A stretch of 64,000 bases of DNA from Siphonodentalium dalli (Eukaryota; Mollusca; Scaphopoda; Gadilida; Siphonodentaliidae), in contig CP136063.1 of NCBI GenBank assembly GCA_032622095.1, positions 81,879,980 through 81,943,979 on the forward strand. The letters run 5' to 3'. The translations under genes and the position numbers were made by a program. The notes below the pieces were generated by a model. That model worked only from the letters and a program-made list of their open reading frames with translations. It searched no databases and was not told where the DNA came from. Shown here in pieces: positions 47,013 through 59,409 of the stretch; the stretch's first letter is position 1; each line of letters starts with the position of its first letter.

Positions 47013-47230
47013 TTTTTAGACTTTTATATCTTTTGTTAATTTACCCACTGCGAGTACCTTGTGTCCCTTTAACTTAGATGGCCTATAACTACAGTAATCC
47101 ATAATTCTGCTGTGGTTAAGGAGTCGATTATTTAGGGCATTACTGTATTTAGACTTTTATATTTTTTGTAAATTTACCCACTGAGTGCCTTGGGTCCCTT
47201 TAACATTATTGAATGGCCTTTAACTAGTAG
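47013..47230 (+). repeat. 80-bp direct duplication flanking a T fragment
   Basis: TTTAGACTTTTATAT and TTTACCCACTG through CCCTTTAAC occur on both sides of a 54-base T right end (47092-47145). Confidence 0.75.
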
Positions 47231-47719
47231 CACACACACTGATGTGGGAGGCCTAACAATGAATGAATGAGTCATGCACAGGAACATTTAGTCTGGAATT
47301 GTGGGAAATAGCCTAAGGTTATCGTCAACAAAAACTATAAGTTTGAACAAATACAAGGAAGTATGATAGAGTAACAGACAATGCTCTGTGGTTGCAACAT
47401 GACCGATTTTAATACAATCTGTACATTGAGTTAAGAGACTAACCATTAATAATTCAGGGACAAGGGCTCCAGTCCTCAATCTCATAATGAATTCAGTAAA
47501 ATTCCACCAATATGACCATGAAACAGGACTGTAACTGATTTGTTTAAATAAACTTATTCATTAAACAATTGAAATAATTGGACCGAAAACTCAGGCACAA
47601 CCTATTTTATTGGATCCAAACAGAAAAAAAGGACCATAACTGATTGACCAGACCAATTCTCTACTGTATCACCAAAATCCCTATTAATGCTGATTAATGT
47701 AATATTCATGTAAATATAT

Positions 47720-48318
47720 CAAGGCCTCAAAATATGGTGCCTGACATTTGCAGAATGGGGTCTCCAGTGGGTGAATTTAGTGACTAAATGATTAAATTCA
47801 CCCTCCCTCTGGGGACCTCATTCTGCTTAGGCTTCACCTTCTCTGGAAAGTATGTTTATTATCAAATTAACAAGTCTTAGTTTTATTTAGAATGATTCTT
47901 TTTTTTATAGTTCAGTTTCTCTATATCTCCGAATTGGAAAGACAGCACAATGCACATCGGACTAGAATCACTAAAAACTCTGGGGACCTCACTCTGCTTT
48001 AATAGGCGTCATCTTTTGGAAAGTATCTATAGTCTCAAATTAACATTTTGTTTAGTTATTTATATACCTTCTGTTCAGTTTCTATATTCCCTAATTTGCA
48101 GAAGATTAATAAAGGTGACTAATGGGTGAACATCACCAACTTCAACTTGAAAACTTCAATCTGATCCTACGTCTACCATAGCAGTTGAGGACCCAGCAGA
48201 ATTAGGTCCAAAGAGGGTGACTTTGGCGACGCTAGCCAACCGTGCGGGATAGTGTTAACTAAATTCACCCTCTGGGGACCTCATTCCGCAAATGAAAGAC
48301 ACACTATTTCAAGGCTTG
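47720..48318. mobile_element. C-family compound foldback, full length
   Basis: GCAGAATGGGGTCTCCAGTG opens the left palindrome and CCTCATTCCGCAAATGAAAG closes the right one. The spacer carries CTAATTTGCAGAAGATTAAT as in other copies. Confidence 0.75.
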
Positions 48319-48319
48319 G

Positions 48320-49335
48320 TCAAGGGCGCTCGCTAACAGGACTATTGTCAACAACCAACATGGATCGTTTGTTCACGATGACCCTTAAGCTGATCAACTA
48401 TGAAAAGTTACAGGACAAAAATGATTAACATCTTTGAAAGAAAATGATAGCCATTCGAATACACAAGTAGCGTTCGAAATGCAAGCAGCAAAGAAAAAAA
48501 TTGCATTCTAATTATCAAGGATTTCATAGCCTGCTTTTGTGTCTACCTTGAGCGTGCATGAGAATCGTACTAGAGAGGGAGGTCAATAGCTTTGGCATCT
48601 GTAGTGCTATTGTTTGATCTTGGGGTAAGGTGCGCACTGATCACACATTTATCTGAGTGTGCATAGTCATGCACTCGAGAATAAATACGCAATGACAAAG
48701 GATGATCTCTTAGTCAACTCGAAAATCTCTTCGACCACAAAAGATAAGCGAACAGATGCATATTCACTGAATTCCATGGAGGTTGTAGCAAATCGACTGA
48801 CTCATTTTAAATTGTCGCCTCCAAGGTCGAAGAATTGCTTATTAATTTTTCAAGAATTATCAGCGGATTTCAAAGGATTTTAGATTTAAATTTTGAATAA
48901 TGTGGTTCACTGTCTATTGTGTTAAACTGCCAATATTTATTTCTAAACTACCTGAGTGAGTTGCGCTGTATTGTGAAAGAGTAATTGTAAATAATCGAAG
49001 CGCACTATTGACCTTATACATGTATATATACCCACATAGACGTACTCAGTATACTTTCATGAAGAACTTCAAGTTGACAAATGTAAATAAAGTCTGGAAG
49101 GTAGATAGAAACTATTCCCAAACATGTAGTATGACCTATTCCCTCCTATTAGATCGTGCCATGAATCTCTACTCTGGCTAACGCCCGTAGAGATCATATT
49201 CCACCATTACAAAACCTTGGAACTTTTTGAAGTTTTGACAGGGAACAGTATATTCGAAAAATAAAGCGGGAATATATTTCTTAGTTATTATCTGTTCCTT
49301 AATAATGTACTTCACTGTAGGTGAAGGTCCCAACT
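48320..49335. other. Kinase intron sequence, nothing recognised
   Basis: No element or exon seen. The 74-codon frame at 48659-48883 has no motif. Confidence 0.4.
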
Positions 49336-49338
49336 TGA

Positions 49339-49508
49339 ATTTTAACTTATTATCTAGACATTTCACTCAATAAATAGGACTCCTTCTGCACTTTTATTTA
49401 TCTGTCGTCTGCTTTTATCACCTAACATCACTCCAAATGAATAATGGACCATTCAAATATATACTTTTATAACTGAATGGGAGAATCCATTTAGTAAGGA
49501 AAGCGTTA
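49339..49508. mobile_element. B element, partial
   Basis: TTAACTTATTATCTAGACAT, then AATGAATAATGGACCATTCA and GGGAGAATCCATTTAGTAAG ending at GTTAA. Confidence 0.75.
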
Positions 49509-49915
49509 ACCTTTGGCGAGTAGAACGACATTAATGTCGTCTATCGGTTGAGGTGCAGAACGACATATATGTTGTTTCAGGAAGTGTTATTTTATGCAGA
49601 CATAACTTCAATAAATCATCTGATTTATAAATGATTTGTATAGGAGTTATTTTGATTAATATAATGTCCCAAATGTATAAGTGCAATCGATTATGATAAC
49701 ACACGTTAAAAAAAAATGCACATAAATTAAAACGAATCATTGGTCCCTTTTGAGTCTTGACCCGAACTTGTTACTAATTATTGTTATGACGTTGACGTTA
49801 AATTTACTCATGACGTCATGTATTTGACTTTACAGATACTCTCCAAAGTGTTAAGCTTCCTTGGACTGGTACTTTACTATTTTACAGCCCAGAATTTATA
49901 TGAAAGAATCATCTA

Positions 49916-50297
49916 CAGTAATGCTCTAAATAATCGACTCCTTAACCGCAGCAGAAGCTGCAGAATTATGGGTAATTTTTCAGGATTTAGTCGGAAATAT
50001 GGCTTGTTGCCATTCATCGGAAAGCTCTCACCCATAATAGAAGAATTATGGGTAATTTTTCAGGATTTAGTCGGAAATATGACTTGTTGCCATTCATCGG
50101 AAAGCTCTCACCCATAATAGAAGAATTATGGATAATTTTTCAGGATTTAGTTGGAAATATGGCTTTTTGCCATTCATCGGATAGCTCTCACCGAGAGTTT
50201 TCCGATGAATGGCAACAAGCCATATTTCCGACTAAATCCTGAAAAATTACCCATAATTCTGCTGTGGTTAAGGAGTCGATTATTTAGGGCATTACTG
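49916..50297. mobile_element. T element with an internal 80-bp triplication
   Basis: CAGTAATGCTCTAAATAATC to GGGCATTACTG. GAATTATGGGTAATTTTTCA starts at 49963, 50043 and (one change) 50123, so the left arm is present three times. Confidence 0.92.
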
Positions 50298-50328
50298 TAT
50301 CTGATGATTTTGAAGTAAGAAAACTCAC

Positions 50329-50436
50329 CTTTTGTTTTTGGTGTGGTTTTGATATCCTTGTCTTTGCTATTATTTTACCGGCAACAACTTTATTCGTATC
50401 TAAATCCAAAAGTTCATACACTCGTGCGAATCCTCC
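50329..50436 (-). CDS. PLK2-like: Polo-like kinase (PLK2/3 type), first visible coding exon: glycine loop and catalytic lysine
   Basis: This 36-codon exon opens after a TTTCAG acceptor with GGFARVYELLDL, the second half of the kinase glycine loop. It continues through VVAGKII, where the Lys is the ATP-anchoring lysine, and ends SKPHQKQK at a GTGAGT donor. SKPHQ is a hallmark of polo-like kinases just before the alpha-C helix. Both ends are phase 0. The preceding exon should carry the N-terminus and a Leu-Gly-Lys that completes the glycine loop. I could not find it between here and 64000, so the gene is 5' incomplete. The exon is bracketed by two palindromic T elements (49916-50297 and 50537-50749), and the nearer one ends 31 bases past the donor. 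Confidence 0.95.
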
Positions 50437-50536
50437 CTGAAAGAGACAACAGTACATGGTTATATTACTACTTAAATTGACTTATAATTCATTGTGGGGT
50501 GGGAAAAAACTATTCTCATAAAATAAAAACCCTGTA

Positions 50537-50749
50537 CTGTAATGCCATAAATAATCAACTCCTTAACCACAGCAGAATTATGGGTAACTTTTCAGGATTT
50601 AGTTGGAAATATGGCTTGTTTCCATTCATCGGAAAGCTCCCACTGACAGCTTTCCGATGAATGGCAACAAGCCATATTTCCGACTAAATCCTGAAAAGTT
50701 ACCCATAGTACTGCTCTGGTTAAGGAGTCGATTATTTAGGTCATTACTG
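50537..50749. mobile_element. T element, near full length
   Basis: CTGTAATGCCATAAATAATC to GGTCATTACTG with paired arms. It starts 100 bases upstream of the first visible kinase exon. Confidence 0.92.
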
Positions 50750-50874
50750 TACATGTAGTTTGCCTTTAAAATGTTCAACTACAATTATACTAGAGATAAC
50801 AGCCACTTAAAATTTCAGTTAAAATTTCAAAAACTGGTACATGTATTTTGATTTTGAAATTTTGAACTGCATTA

Positions 50875-50945
50875 ACCCTTTCATGATTGGAGCTGCGCTG
50901 GTGAAGCATTGAAGATCCTATGCCAGTGCATTATAGGCCCAACAT
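50875..50945. mobile_element. D-family left-end fragment
   Basis: TTAACCCTTTCATGATTGGA then CTGCGCTGGTGAAGCATTGA and CCAGTGCATTATAGG, where it breaks off. Confidence 0.7.
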
Positions 50946-50949
50946 CCCA

Positions 50950-52380
50950 CCTATTGGATGTATATTAGCAGGACCACTTAACCAGGTGCGGGTTGCATGA
51001 CCAAAACAATCCGTTTTGAATGAACTCTTCTAACCAGGTCCATACCAGAGTTAATTAGTGGTGAACCCAGTCTCAAAATTAAATCAAAATTAACACCATA
51101 CACCATTAGCTTATTGATAATAAAAAAAACTAATTATTATTTTGTATTCATTTATTTTGTTACATAGCCTCCCAGGGACAAGGGGGTGTCAACTTTGGTC
51201 AACATCTTCAATTAGAAATTTCATGCCTGACACAACAAATAAAAGTTGGAAATTTTACAACCAAATATAGATTGAAATCATCAGTTGTCATCATTATTCC
51301 AACCAGTAAATAGTAGAGAATATATTGTGTTTAGACAAACAGAAGCATATTTTTCTACCTTTGTTCTGAAATGGCCTTCAGTTGGAAGTTTTCCAACCTT
51401 AGGTGTGTCAGGTTGGAAATTCCTACATTTCAAAAGTTTAAGGTACCAGTTGGAAAAGTTCTGAAACAAGGATTGCAAATTCATTGGTGTAAACATGGGA
51501 GTTTGTTCTTTTTCAGGGGAGGGGTGCAGTTGGAAATTTCAAGGTGGACACCCCCATCAACAGGGACAATCTAGCCACGTCCCAGTACAATCAACATCTT
51601 CCCCACCCATCTCAAAAACCCTCAGACATCCAACACATGTGCAACTGTTTCGGGACAGTTCAGTGCAATTTATCACAGCCCAGTTAGTTTGTGAGATGTT
51701 ACTTCATAGACGGTTGTTTATTTATAAGACTGATGTAATAGACTGGTACCCGCTGTTTATCGACCTATAATAAGGTGTAAAGTATACAACTTGCTAAATT
51801 AGACTTGATATATATCTATATGCTACGGGCACTCAATTATGTATGTGGACACGTAATGCATGTTTTGGTTACGTTATGTTGCGATGCGCGAAATAATACC
51901 AAATAAAATTGCGTCGGCTGTATTGCATGGTTTGTACCCTATTATCAAATTAAGGTCATGCAGCTTTCATGGTTGGGAAACCCCAAGTGCTTGGTCAAGG
52001 GAAATTATAATTACGATATTTTTTATGTACGATTCTTTGTAATGTATGATGCGTTCAGCCCACAATCGGAAGCAGGGACGCGTGGCTTGGAGGTGTGTGT
52101 CCACCTTGCATGGAATTACAACTGGACCCCCCTCCACCTGAGCTAGATCAAACTCCCCGTTTGGCCTGAATTCTCTTGCACACACACATCCACATTTGAG
52201 AACAATTTCAGCCTATATGTGTTGTAAAATTTCAATGTAAAAGTTGTGGGATAGGAGGGGTAGATCTATACAGTGTATATATAGTTCACTTAGTTTGTAG
52301 TTTTTCGCGTGAATGCCTAATTTACTTGGTCCACGGTCAGATTTGACACTGAATTGGTGAAACTTCCTCCAACACTATTT
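50950..52380. other. No gene recognised
   Basis: Several short frames arise from a TTGGAAATT-rich stretch (51240-51545). No family resemblance was found. A Leu-Gly-Lys exon for the kinase was looked for and not seen. Confidence 0.4.
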
Positions 52381-52388
52381 CAGCTTAA

Positions 52389-52836
52389 AGGTACTCAATC
52401 CGCTTCGATGATCCCCATATCATCAGATTCCAACAAGAACAAGAACATTTTTTGAAATGCCGTTTCATTTATGAGAATTGAGTAATTGCCCAAAAATAAT
52501 GCTAACGAGAGTCAAAAATAGTATAAAATTGCCCAAAATCTTATTTATCAACATTTTGTTCAACGAAATGTTGCCGGTTTGTCAAATATCTGACACAAAA
52601 AAGCCACTTGATTTTAGAGTTATCCATTTTCATCCGCAATTTGGTCCGAGATCGTCTTCTCGTTGACTGTTTACTAGGCCACCTAAAATTATCGGTGGTG
52701 AACAATAATAAATTTCAAACATCGATATCTGATCACTGAGATTTGATGGGTGGGTTCCTCGACTTGAATCAAATATTGTTTACCCCCGAAGCCAAGCAAA
52801 TAGTAATTTGCGAGCGTTAATTCGAATTATGCATCT
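52389..52836 (+). mobile_element. P element, old diverged copy
   Basis: AGGTACTCAATCCGCTTCGA at left after TTAA. The right end is decayed to ATTATGCATCT followed by TTAA. Confidence 0.8.
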
Positions 52837-52899
52837 TTAATTACCTGAAAAATATTCACGTGAACACTCGACACACCATCATTGGAATTTTTGCGAACC

Positions 52900-54580
52900 T
52901 GACAAAAAACAATCACACAGACTGACTGAATAACATTTCGTTTCACTTTAGTGTATATAGGATTTCTGATATTTTGGACCTATGACATGTGTGCAATCAC
53001 CGCAATGCATGATGTGTATAAGTAATGTGGACGGGTATCTTCTGAATATGGGAGTAAATTCCTGCACGAGAATTGTTTCTAGTGAGGCCATCAATGTTAA
53101 GCTGTTTCTTCATTTTAAAAGCAAACTCGGTGAACGAAATGTCAGCGATCACCAAGTACAGGGCTGAAGTCGCGCTAAACGTAGCTCTCTGTGTGTGTAT
53201 ATATGCTGCAAACTGTTATACCCGCAAGCGGGATACAGTTTAAACTAGCCATGCACTAAATATCGACCAAATGTTTTGACTGATTTCGCCATGTTTTGGT
53301 TCACCAAAGAGACAACTATTCTGGGTGATGACAATCTCGTGTTAACAGCTCATGTCCATCGACTGGGGCATGTTTTATTATGTATACACATATAAATGCC
53401 ACAATAACGGGTTACAAGATATATCACACATTATATATTAACTGAAAAGTTTTTAATTCAAGAAAGACGATTTTTAGACAAATTGTTATATTCACACCTG
53501 GACTAGATTTTTTTTAGAGACACCTAATTATCCAATTTGACAACGAATTTGTCAGTTCCCATAACCCAATCTTTTAAAAGTGAGTACTGATCAACTAATT
53601 ATAGTCCCCACCAATATTTAAAATAAGCACGATTAAACACACAGAAGCACGGATCCGCTAAATCTACGATGGTCATGTATGACAGAATTGGGTCATATTA
53701 TAACTTATTAGTCTTGTGACGCCATGTAACAAGCGAATTGGCATCGACATGCAAAACCATTTAGTTCGCTAAATTCAGACAATGTATTAAAACGCCTCGA
53801 TTAGCTTTGGGTACGAACTTGGCTTTCATGATGTGTCATGCGTGATTAAGGCGATCGGATAATTTTAATTTTTCATCAAACTAATAATCCCTCTGAAGTC
53901 ACGCATGCGTGGAATCGATTTAAATATGCAGCTTGGACAATGAAGTTACGTCCATTATTCCGAAACCATAAGAACTCAAAACACAGACAGAACAAATGGC
54001 GCAGACGACTCTTTTGTTAATAGCGTGTTTGCACACATGTCGGGCATTGATTCCATAGAAACGCCCCAGTGCGACCACCCTGGTCCTCACTAGAACATGG
54101 CCCAATTAGGTATCCAAACTCGATATTGGGCACTTAATGTGAGCACGGTGTGAGGTTTCTAATGAAAGAGTAGTTGACAACTTAGAACTTGAAGGGGTTT
54201 ATCGATGACTTCATCTTGATCATAATTAATCTCATCGTAAATTTTAATTTCTCATTTTCATGACGTCCGCCTAAATCACACATTGTATGTGCATGCACGT
54301 TCGAAGAGCCACAAACTACAAATGAAGCTTTTGAACAGCCATGCAGACAACTTGAAACAAGCCACGAGCACCGTAAAATTATCCGGATATGTTCTAACGG
54401 CAACGAATTTGACGAATGCCATGCAGCCGCCAACACGAAAAGAAATGGCCGAAAATCCACAGTCAACATGCATAATTATATTGCATAAATGACCGACTTG
54501 ACAGGCAACTGAGCCAAACAGTAATGTTGGGCTCTTCAAGTTCAGTATGTAAACGTAGCAGTGCTCATTCGACTTTTGGT
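52900..54580. other. No gene recognised
   Basis: Overlapping frames at 54182-54539 on both strands have no recognisable domain. Confidence 0.4.
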
Positions 54581-54584
54581 CTCC

Positions 54585-54950
54585 TCTAACCCTTTACCCA
54601 ACAAACCGGCCAAAACCGGCCAAATAAAGCTTCAACAGCCTAAAATATCTTCGGTCTGTCTCAATAGAACCATACAAATATGGATATCATTGGAACCGGC
54701 TCCTTGACCACATTGTGATAGTTACAGTTAGCCCTGTGCCAATGCATAGGTCGCCTCGCATATATAAGAGAATGCATTGGCCTAAAAAAAATCTTGTTTT
54801 ACCATTTTTTCTTACATTCTTTAACAATTTTATAATTTTTAATGTGTTAAGCCAATGCATTCTCTTATATATGCGAGGCGACCTATGGTCGACTCGCATA
54901 TATAAGAGAATGCATTGGCACAGGGCCGTTCTGTTGGGTAAAGGGCTAAA
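54585..54950. mobile_element. D-related foldback
   Basis: TAACCCTTTACCCAACAAAC to GTTGGGTAAAGGGCTAA, with hairpins of AGAGAATGCATTGG and GCGAGGCGACC type. Its left 150 bases match 33255-33385 inverted. Confidence 0.8.
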
Positions 54951-54959
54951 GCCAGAACA

Positions 54960-56880
54960 TGTCTGTTAGCCGCAGTTAGGACTTTGTTCTATAGCGTTTT
55001 TGTCCTACAGTCGAATGTATTGCACCAATCTATGGTCGACATGGCAAAGACAACTGAGTCTTCTTACCATGCGGATATGCTGAAATTGGTGCCACGCAAT
55101 TCCCCTCTTGGTTCTTGCTAAATCAAGAACATTATAGACCCGTATAGGAATGTGCGCCAGAAGTAAGGGCAGCTATGCCTCCGTGCGGGGTCCCTTGCCC
55201 TCTGATCAGCGATTTAAAGGATGCGTTAAGAAACATCCTGAAATACAAATGTTGGACATGCGAGGCAAAATCAGTTTTGCTGCATGTGGTAGGCAGCCCA
55301 GATATTTTTGTTCCATTTAGAAGCCACGAGAGTGTTTCGTGTGGTATCTGATATTTCACACATCTAGGAATCCAGTTTTTTGTCCTCAGAAGTGTTTCGA
55401 TCAACTCATTAAATTGTCGCATGTAAAATAAGAAAGCCCACCAGGTACATGTAGGTACACAAATCCTAAAATTGTTCAAAGTTTAAAACAGTTCTGAATT
55501 CAAGAGAAAATTTGAAAAATTACACCCTGCCTCTATTTCTGCTACCCCTGTCGGGCCTTGTTTAGTTTTTGGTCGTGTGGCGTGAAATAACTCCACGGAT
55601 CGCTCGAGTGTTCGAGCATTCGCGTAAGATATTATTGTTTGCAGACGCCGGTCATGGAGTCGAGTTTCACCTGAGACTAAGAGTTTGTTCAGCTTAGAAC
55701 AGAGGCATGTGATGCGAGGCGGTGATAACATTCCACAGGACCAGGTGTCCAAAAACAGCGAGCCATTCATGGTGGATCAGGTTTGTTGCCAATTCCTAAT
55801 AACTAGATGGGCTATTTACTGTTTGCCATGGAGTTCCGGTCACCCAAAACGGTTCATGCGCTCATTTTGGGCGTTAGCGTTGTCCGATCAACTTTTCGCC
55901 CCGCTAACTCCGCACCCCCCCCCCAACAAAACTATAAATCTCATGGAAGACGCCGACAAAATGATCTATGAAACTGTAACAGCTGTCTCTATTATAGACA
56001 CTAGAAGGGTAGGAAGTTCGTGATCAATAAATTTAACAAGTCGCAAAAGGTGCATGTAACATTATTATTCCATATATCATTAGTGGAGACTTGTACTGCA
56101 TATCATATATAGTCAACAACAAATGTGTTAACAATATACATGGCTGGACACTGGCAGTGGATCCCAACCTGCAAGTCATCGACAATCGCCTGTACACATG
56201 CATTTATTTATATCATTAAAGTGTCCTTCTGATGGTCTCACCCCCATATGCAGTGCTAAACTTGCTACTATGGACTATACAATTATAAATGTTCAGTCAA
56301 GTTTGGTTTGAAGATCTGGAGTTCCATAATTGATTGACTGGAATTATGTTGACTCCCATCTTATCGATGGACCGATCCTTCTCATTCTGCATGACATAAC
56401 AAAAAAGTGAGAACTGAATATTACTTAACGTAGCAAAATGGTTTTTTTCTCTTTTTTTCTGGAAATAGTAGGTAAACGATTTAGAATGGCGATCCATCAG
56501 CTAATATATAGAACGAGAAACGCGCAGCAAAAACTAACACTCACGTTAATACGCGCCTGTGAATGGCAGAGTGGTGTGTCCAATTCTTCAAAATATCATT
56601 GATGTGGAAAATGTCCATGTTGGAGGCCACACAGATCAGGTGAATATCGGGTCAGTAGAGTCAGGTAGCCTGGGGTAAACTCCGGAATATATTAAGTGGC
56701 GAAACACGACGAGACCATGCCTGCATGAAGGCATACATTATCTCGCAATAAAATTAATGTCGGATACAATGACCAGAGATGCTTTACAAAAGTATTAATA
56801 TTCATTGCAAAAATAAAAAAATTCCCTTTGCCCATTTACATGAATGGTTATTCACAAACAGCAATCCAACTATATAAGCG
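54960..56880. other. GC-richer unassigned region with overlapping open frames
   Basis: On the minus strand, 55770-55132 is open in one frame except for a single stop near 55484. The plus strand is open at 55685-56023. No domain is recognised in either. See findings. Confidence 0.4.
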
Positions 56881-56888
56881 TTAAAAAT

Positions 56889-57104
56889 TAACCCTTTCGT
56901 TACTATTGCATATACTCATTGATGATTAATTTCTGAACATTTCCCGCCAATTAATAGGAATCCTTCTGTAAGTTCACCATCTGTTCCTCTAGCTGTCATG
57001 CCTGTCGCCTGCTAATATCGCCTGGACACCCCTCCAAATGATAGGCTAGTCCAATGTATGCTTTTGTAACTGGTTGGAAGAATCTATTTAGCAAGGAGAG
57101 GGTT
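56889..57104. mobile_element. B element, diverged
   Basis: TTAACCCTTTCGTTACTATT to TTTAGCAAGGAGAGGGTTAA, with ACACCCCTCCAAATGATAG inside. Confidence 0.7.
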
Positions 57105-57109
57105 AAGAA

Positions 57110-57690
57110 CCTCATCACCTTATCGTCAAGGGGGAAGCGTGAACTTCTCGCACGCTGCTTCAAATTCCAAAGACGTTGACAGTTACAGATGCCTCAAGGT
57201 ATATGAGGCCATCGAAGAAACCCATTTAAAATACTTCAAATACCTCAGCAGGATGAGAAGATACAAATTGCTGTCGAGAATGAAACAGCTGAAATCAATG
57301 AAAGAGTGTGATATTATGTAAGGAGTTAGAGGTGGCCAGAGGTGTTCCATCCTTCTAATTGTTTCCTTGTTAGTTTACAATAATCGCATGCGAGCCTCGG
57401 GCGGTGACTGACACACCTAAATTCTTCACTGAATAGAGTTTTGGTGGACTTTATGGTTGCCGCTTGCCAGTTGTTATTTTAAATTTGCATCTCGTTGGGT
57501 GGAGACCAAAGGTCACTAGGTCATATAGGAGTCAATTCCAGGTGTCCCGAGAGTTAATGAGAGGGTGAAAATTTGAAGCGTTCGAATGGAACCATGTGAA
57601 GAATTTGGACATGAATATGATGAAATTGAAAAAGAAATTGGATAGTTTGTCGGCGCATATATCTTCGAAACAGAAAGCACACTTTCCTAA
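57110..57690. other. No gene recognised
   Basis: The 60-codon frame 57139-57321 (plus) is rich in Lys, Arg and Met but matches nothing I know. Confidence 0.35.
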
Positions 57691-57768
57691 CCGTTTATAT
57701 TCATTTACGAGTAGTTCCCTTGGGAAAGGTTCTGATAATAATACCAACAAACGATCTTTGTTGGTATA
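57690..57768. mobile_element. B-family fragment
   Basis: CGAGTAGTTCCCTTGGGAAA followed by TCTGATAATAATACCAACAA and a partial inverted arm. Confidence 0.5.
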
Positions 57769-57969
57769 AAGCAGATATTGTTAGTCCACGCAACCGGTAA
57801 TACACGCAGTACATATATTATGGTACAGCTCGATTCACAACAAGTATAAGTATATAGCCAAGGCGGATGAAGAGTTTCAAGAAAACAAAAATAAGGATTT
57901 GGTGTTTGTTATGTGTTAACACTGTGAAATCTAATGATACCATATGACAAACAAACGATATATCTTATC

Positions 57970-58228
57970 CAAATAATTTAACCATTTATTTACTGAATGG
58001 GTGACATTTATATAACAGTATACATGGGAATGGCACATTGTTCGCCTGGAGGGGCGTTCATGAAATTTAAGCAAACTTCAGAAGGATATATCTATTCATT
58101 GGTGGGGGTGGTATTCAGATAAGTTCAAGAAACACGGTCTAGAGCCGCTTTGATGAACTTATTATGTGAACATTTCCTGAGGGAACTGTACTCGCCATTA
58201 AATGAATATTTAGTAAAGGAATGGTTAA
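57970..58228. mobile_element. B element, diverged
   Basis: ATTTACTGAATGGGTGACAT to GAATATTTAGTAAAGGAATG, with GGAGGGGCGTTCATGAAATT and the AAGTTCAAGAAACACGG hairpin. Confidence 0.75.
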
Positions 58229-58234
58229 ACAGAT

Positions 58235-59400
58235 ACCGTTACACCAACTAACCGATTTTGGCAATGTTAGAACTTGGGTAACGGCCAATTAACTGCGTTT
58301 TGATATATTATTCCGGGATTCCTTTACAAGTCTTTTGTTCTCCAAAGCAAGAATGTAAAGGCATGCACCGGGCGCCAGATCATTGTGTATGGGACTGCAT
58401 TCCACGAGTTTAGAGATTTTTAGATCAATATTTGACTTTGATGACCATCCCCAATGTCATTCGAAGTACGAAGCCAAGGATGGCGGACGCCGAATGCACA
58501 GAATAGCCGCCACGTTGGGCATGTATACACTGAGCATATTTTAATTGCAGGTCTGGACAGCGATCCTTAAATTCCATGTCGGCTATTGTGTACTTTGGAA
58601 TTAAATCGTTTAAACTGGACACAACATAGGATCGCCTAGAGGTGAACATTCACTCTGATATGCTGAGCACGATTACGGATCACATGATGCGCACTCTTGT
58701 AAATAACACGAGCCATCTACGATCAAACAATCACATTTAAGCTCAAATATTGGAAGCAAATTTCAAAGTTTATTGGGGGCTTAAATGTCTAGTGTCATTG
58801 GAAAGATCCATATGTATTAGATATATGGGATAATGTTCGATAGCTTCCCTTCTCAGAATGTCCCCGTAGCCGAGGTTGCTGGGACGGGGGTACCATAATC
58901 GCAGTCTGGACTAGATGAGATTGGCGCGGCTGGGCGAATTTCAAATTTTATCCGAGTTGAGAGACATCTATGAAGGTGCCATTCCTATCGATATATGGCC
59001 ATTTCGATGAGAAATGAGAATTTATTCAGACAAATATAAGCAATGAACATTCATAATGAGTCAGTGCTTCCATAAATATAATATATCTACTTATATGATA
59101 TAATATACTAATAATATGCTATAGTAAAACTGTCTTTCTATTTTCAATATATAAATGGTGGTCATGTGACAATGGGTCTGCACCCAGCCATATATGATGC
59201 ATCGAGAATAATAACGGCAACAGCAAACAAAGCATCGCATATAATTGCATGTATGACTATACTCCCGTTGTTGGTCTTTATATTATTGAGCGTGCATGCA
59301 TGCAGGTTATACACATATATGCATGTTCACGTAGTCCGATATATACGTGTCACGAGCGCGCGCAATTCAGACTGCATGCATGTATAGTTTTCTGTATTAC
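58235..59400. other. No gene recognised
   Basis: Unassigned. The 74-codon frame at 58425-58649 (minus) has no motif. Confidence 0.4.
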
Positions 59401-59409
59401 TTGTTCGCC

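Noticed and set aside
50329-50340. A suspected second frameshift at the end of the first visible kinase exon
   Set aside because: Recounting gives SKPHQKQK ending exactly at the GTGAGT donor in phase 0; the exon is intact.
49916-50749. Regularly spaced palindromes considered as a CRISPR-like array
   Set aside because: The copies are dispersed 200-bp MITEs with TA flanks in animal introns, with no spacer regularity.
51281-51574. Overlapping frames with repeated Lys-Phe/Leu-Glu-Ile peptides
   Set aside because: They reflect a TTGGAAATT-rich stretch rather than a protein family.
57532-57750. Minus-strand peptide with YKRLGK that resembles the missing kinase glycine-loop start
   Set aside because: A splice there would be phase 2 and out of frame with the exon at 50436, and the DNA lies partly in a B fragment.
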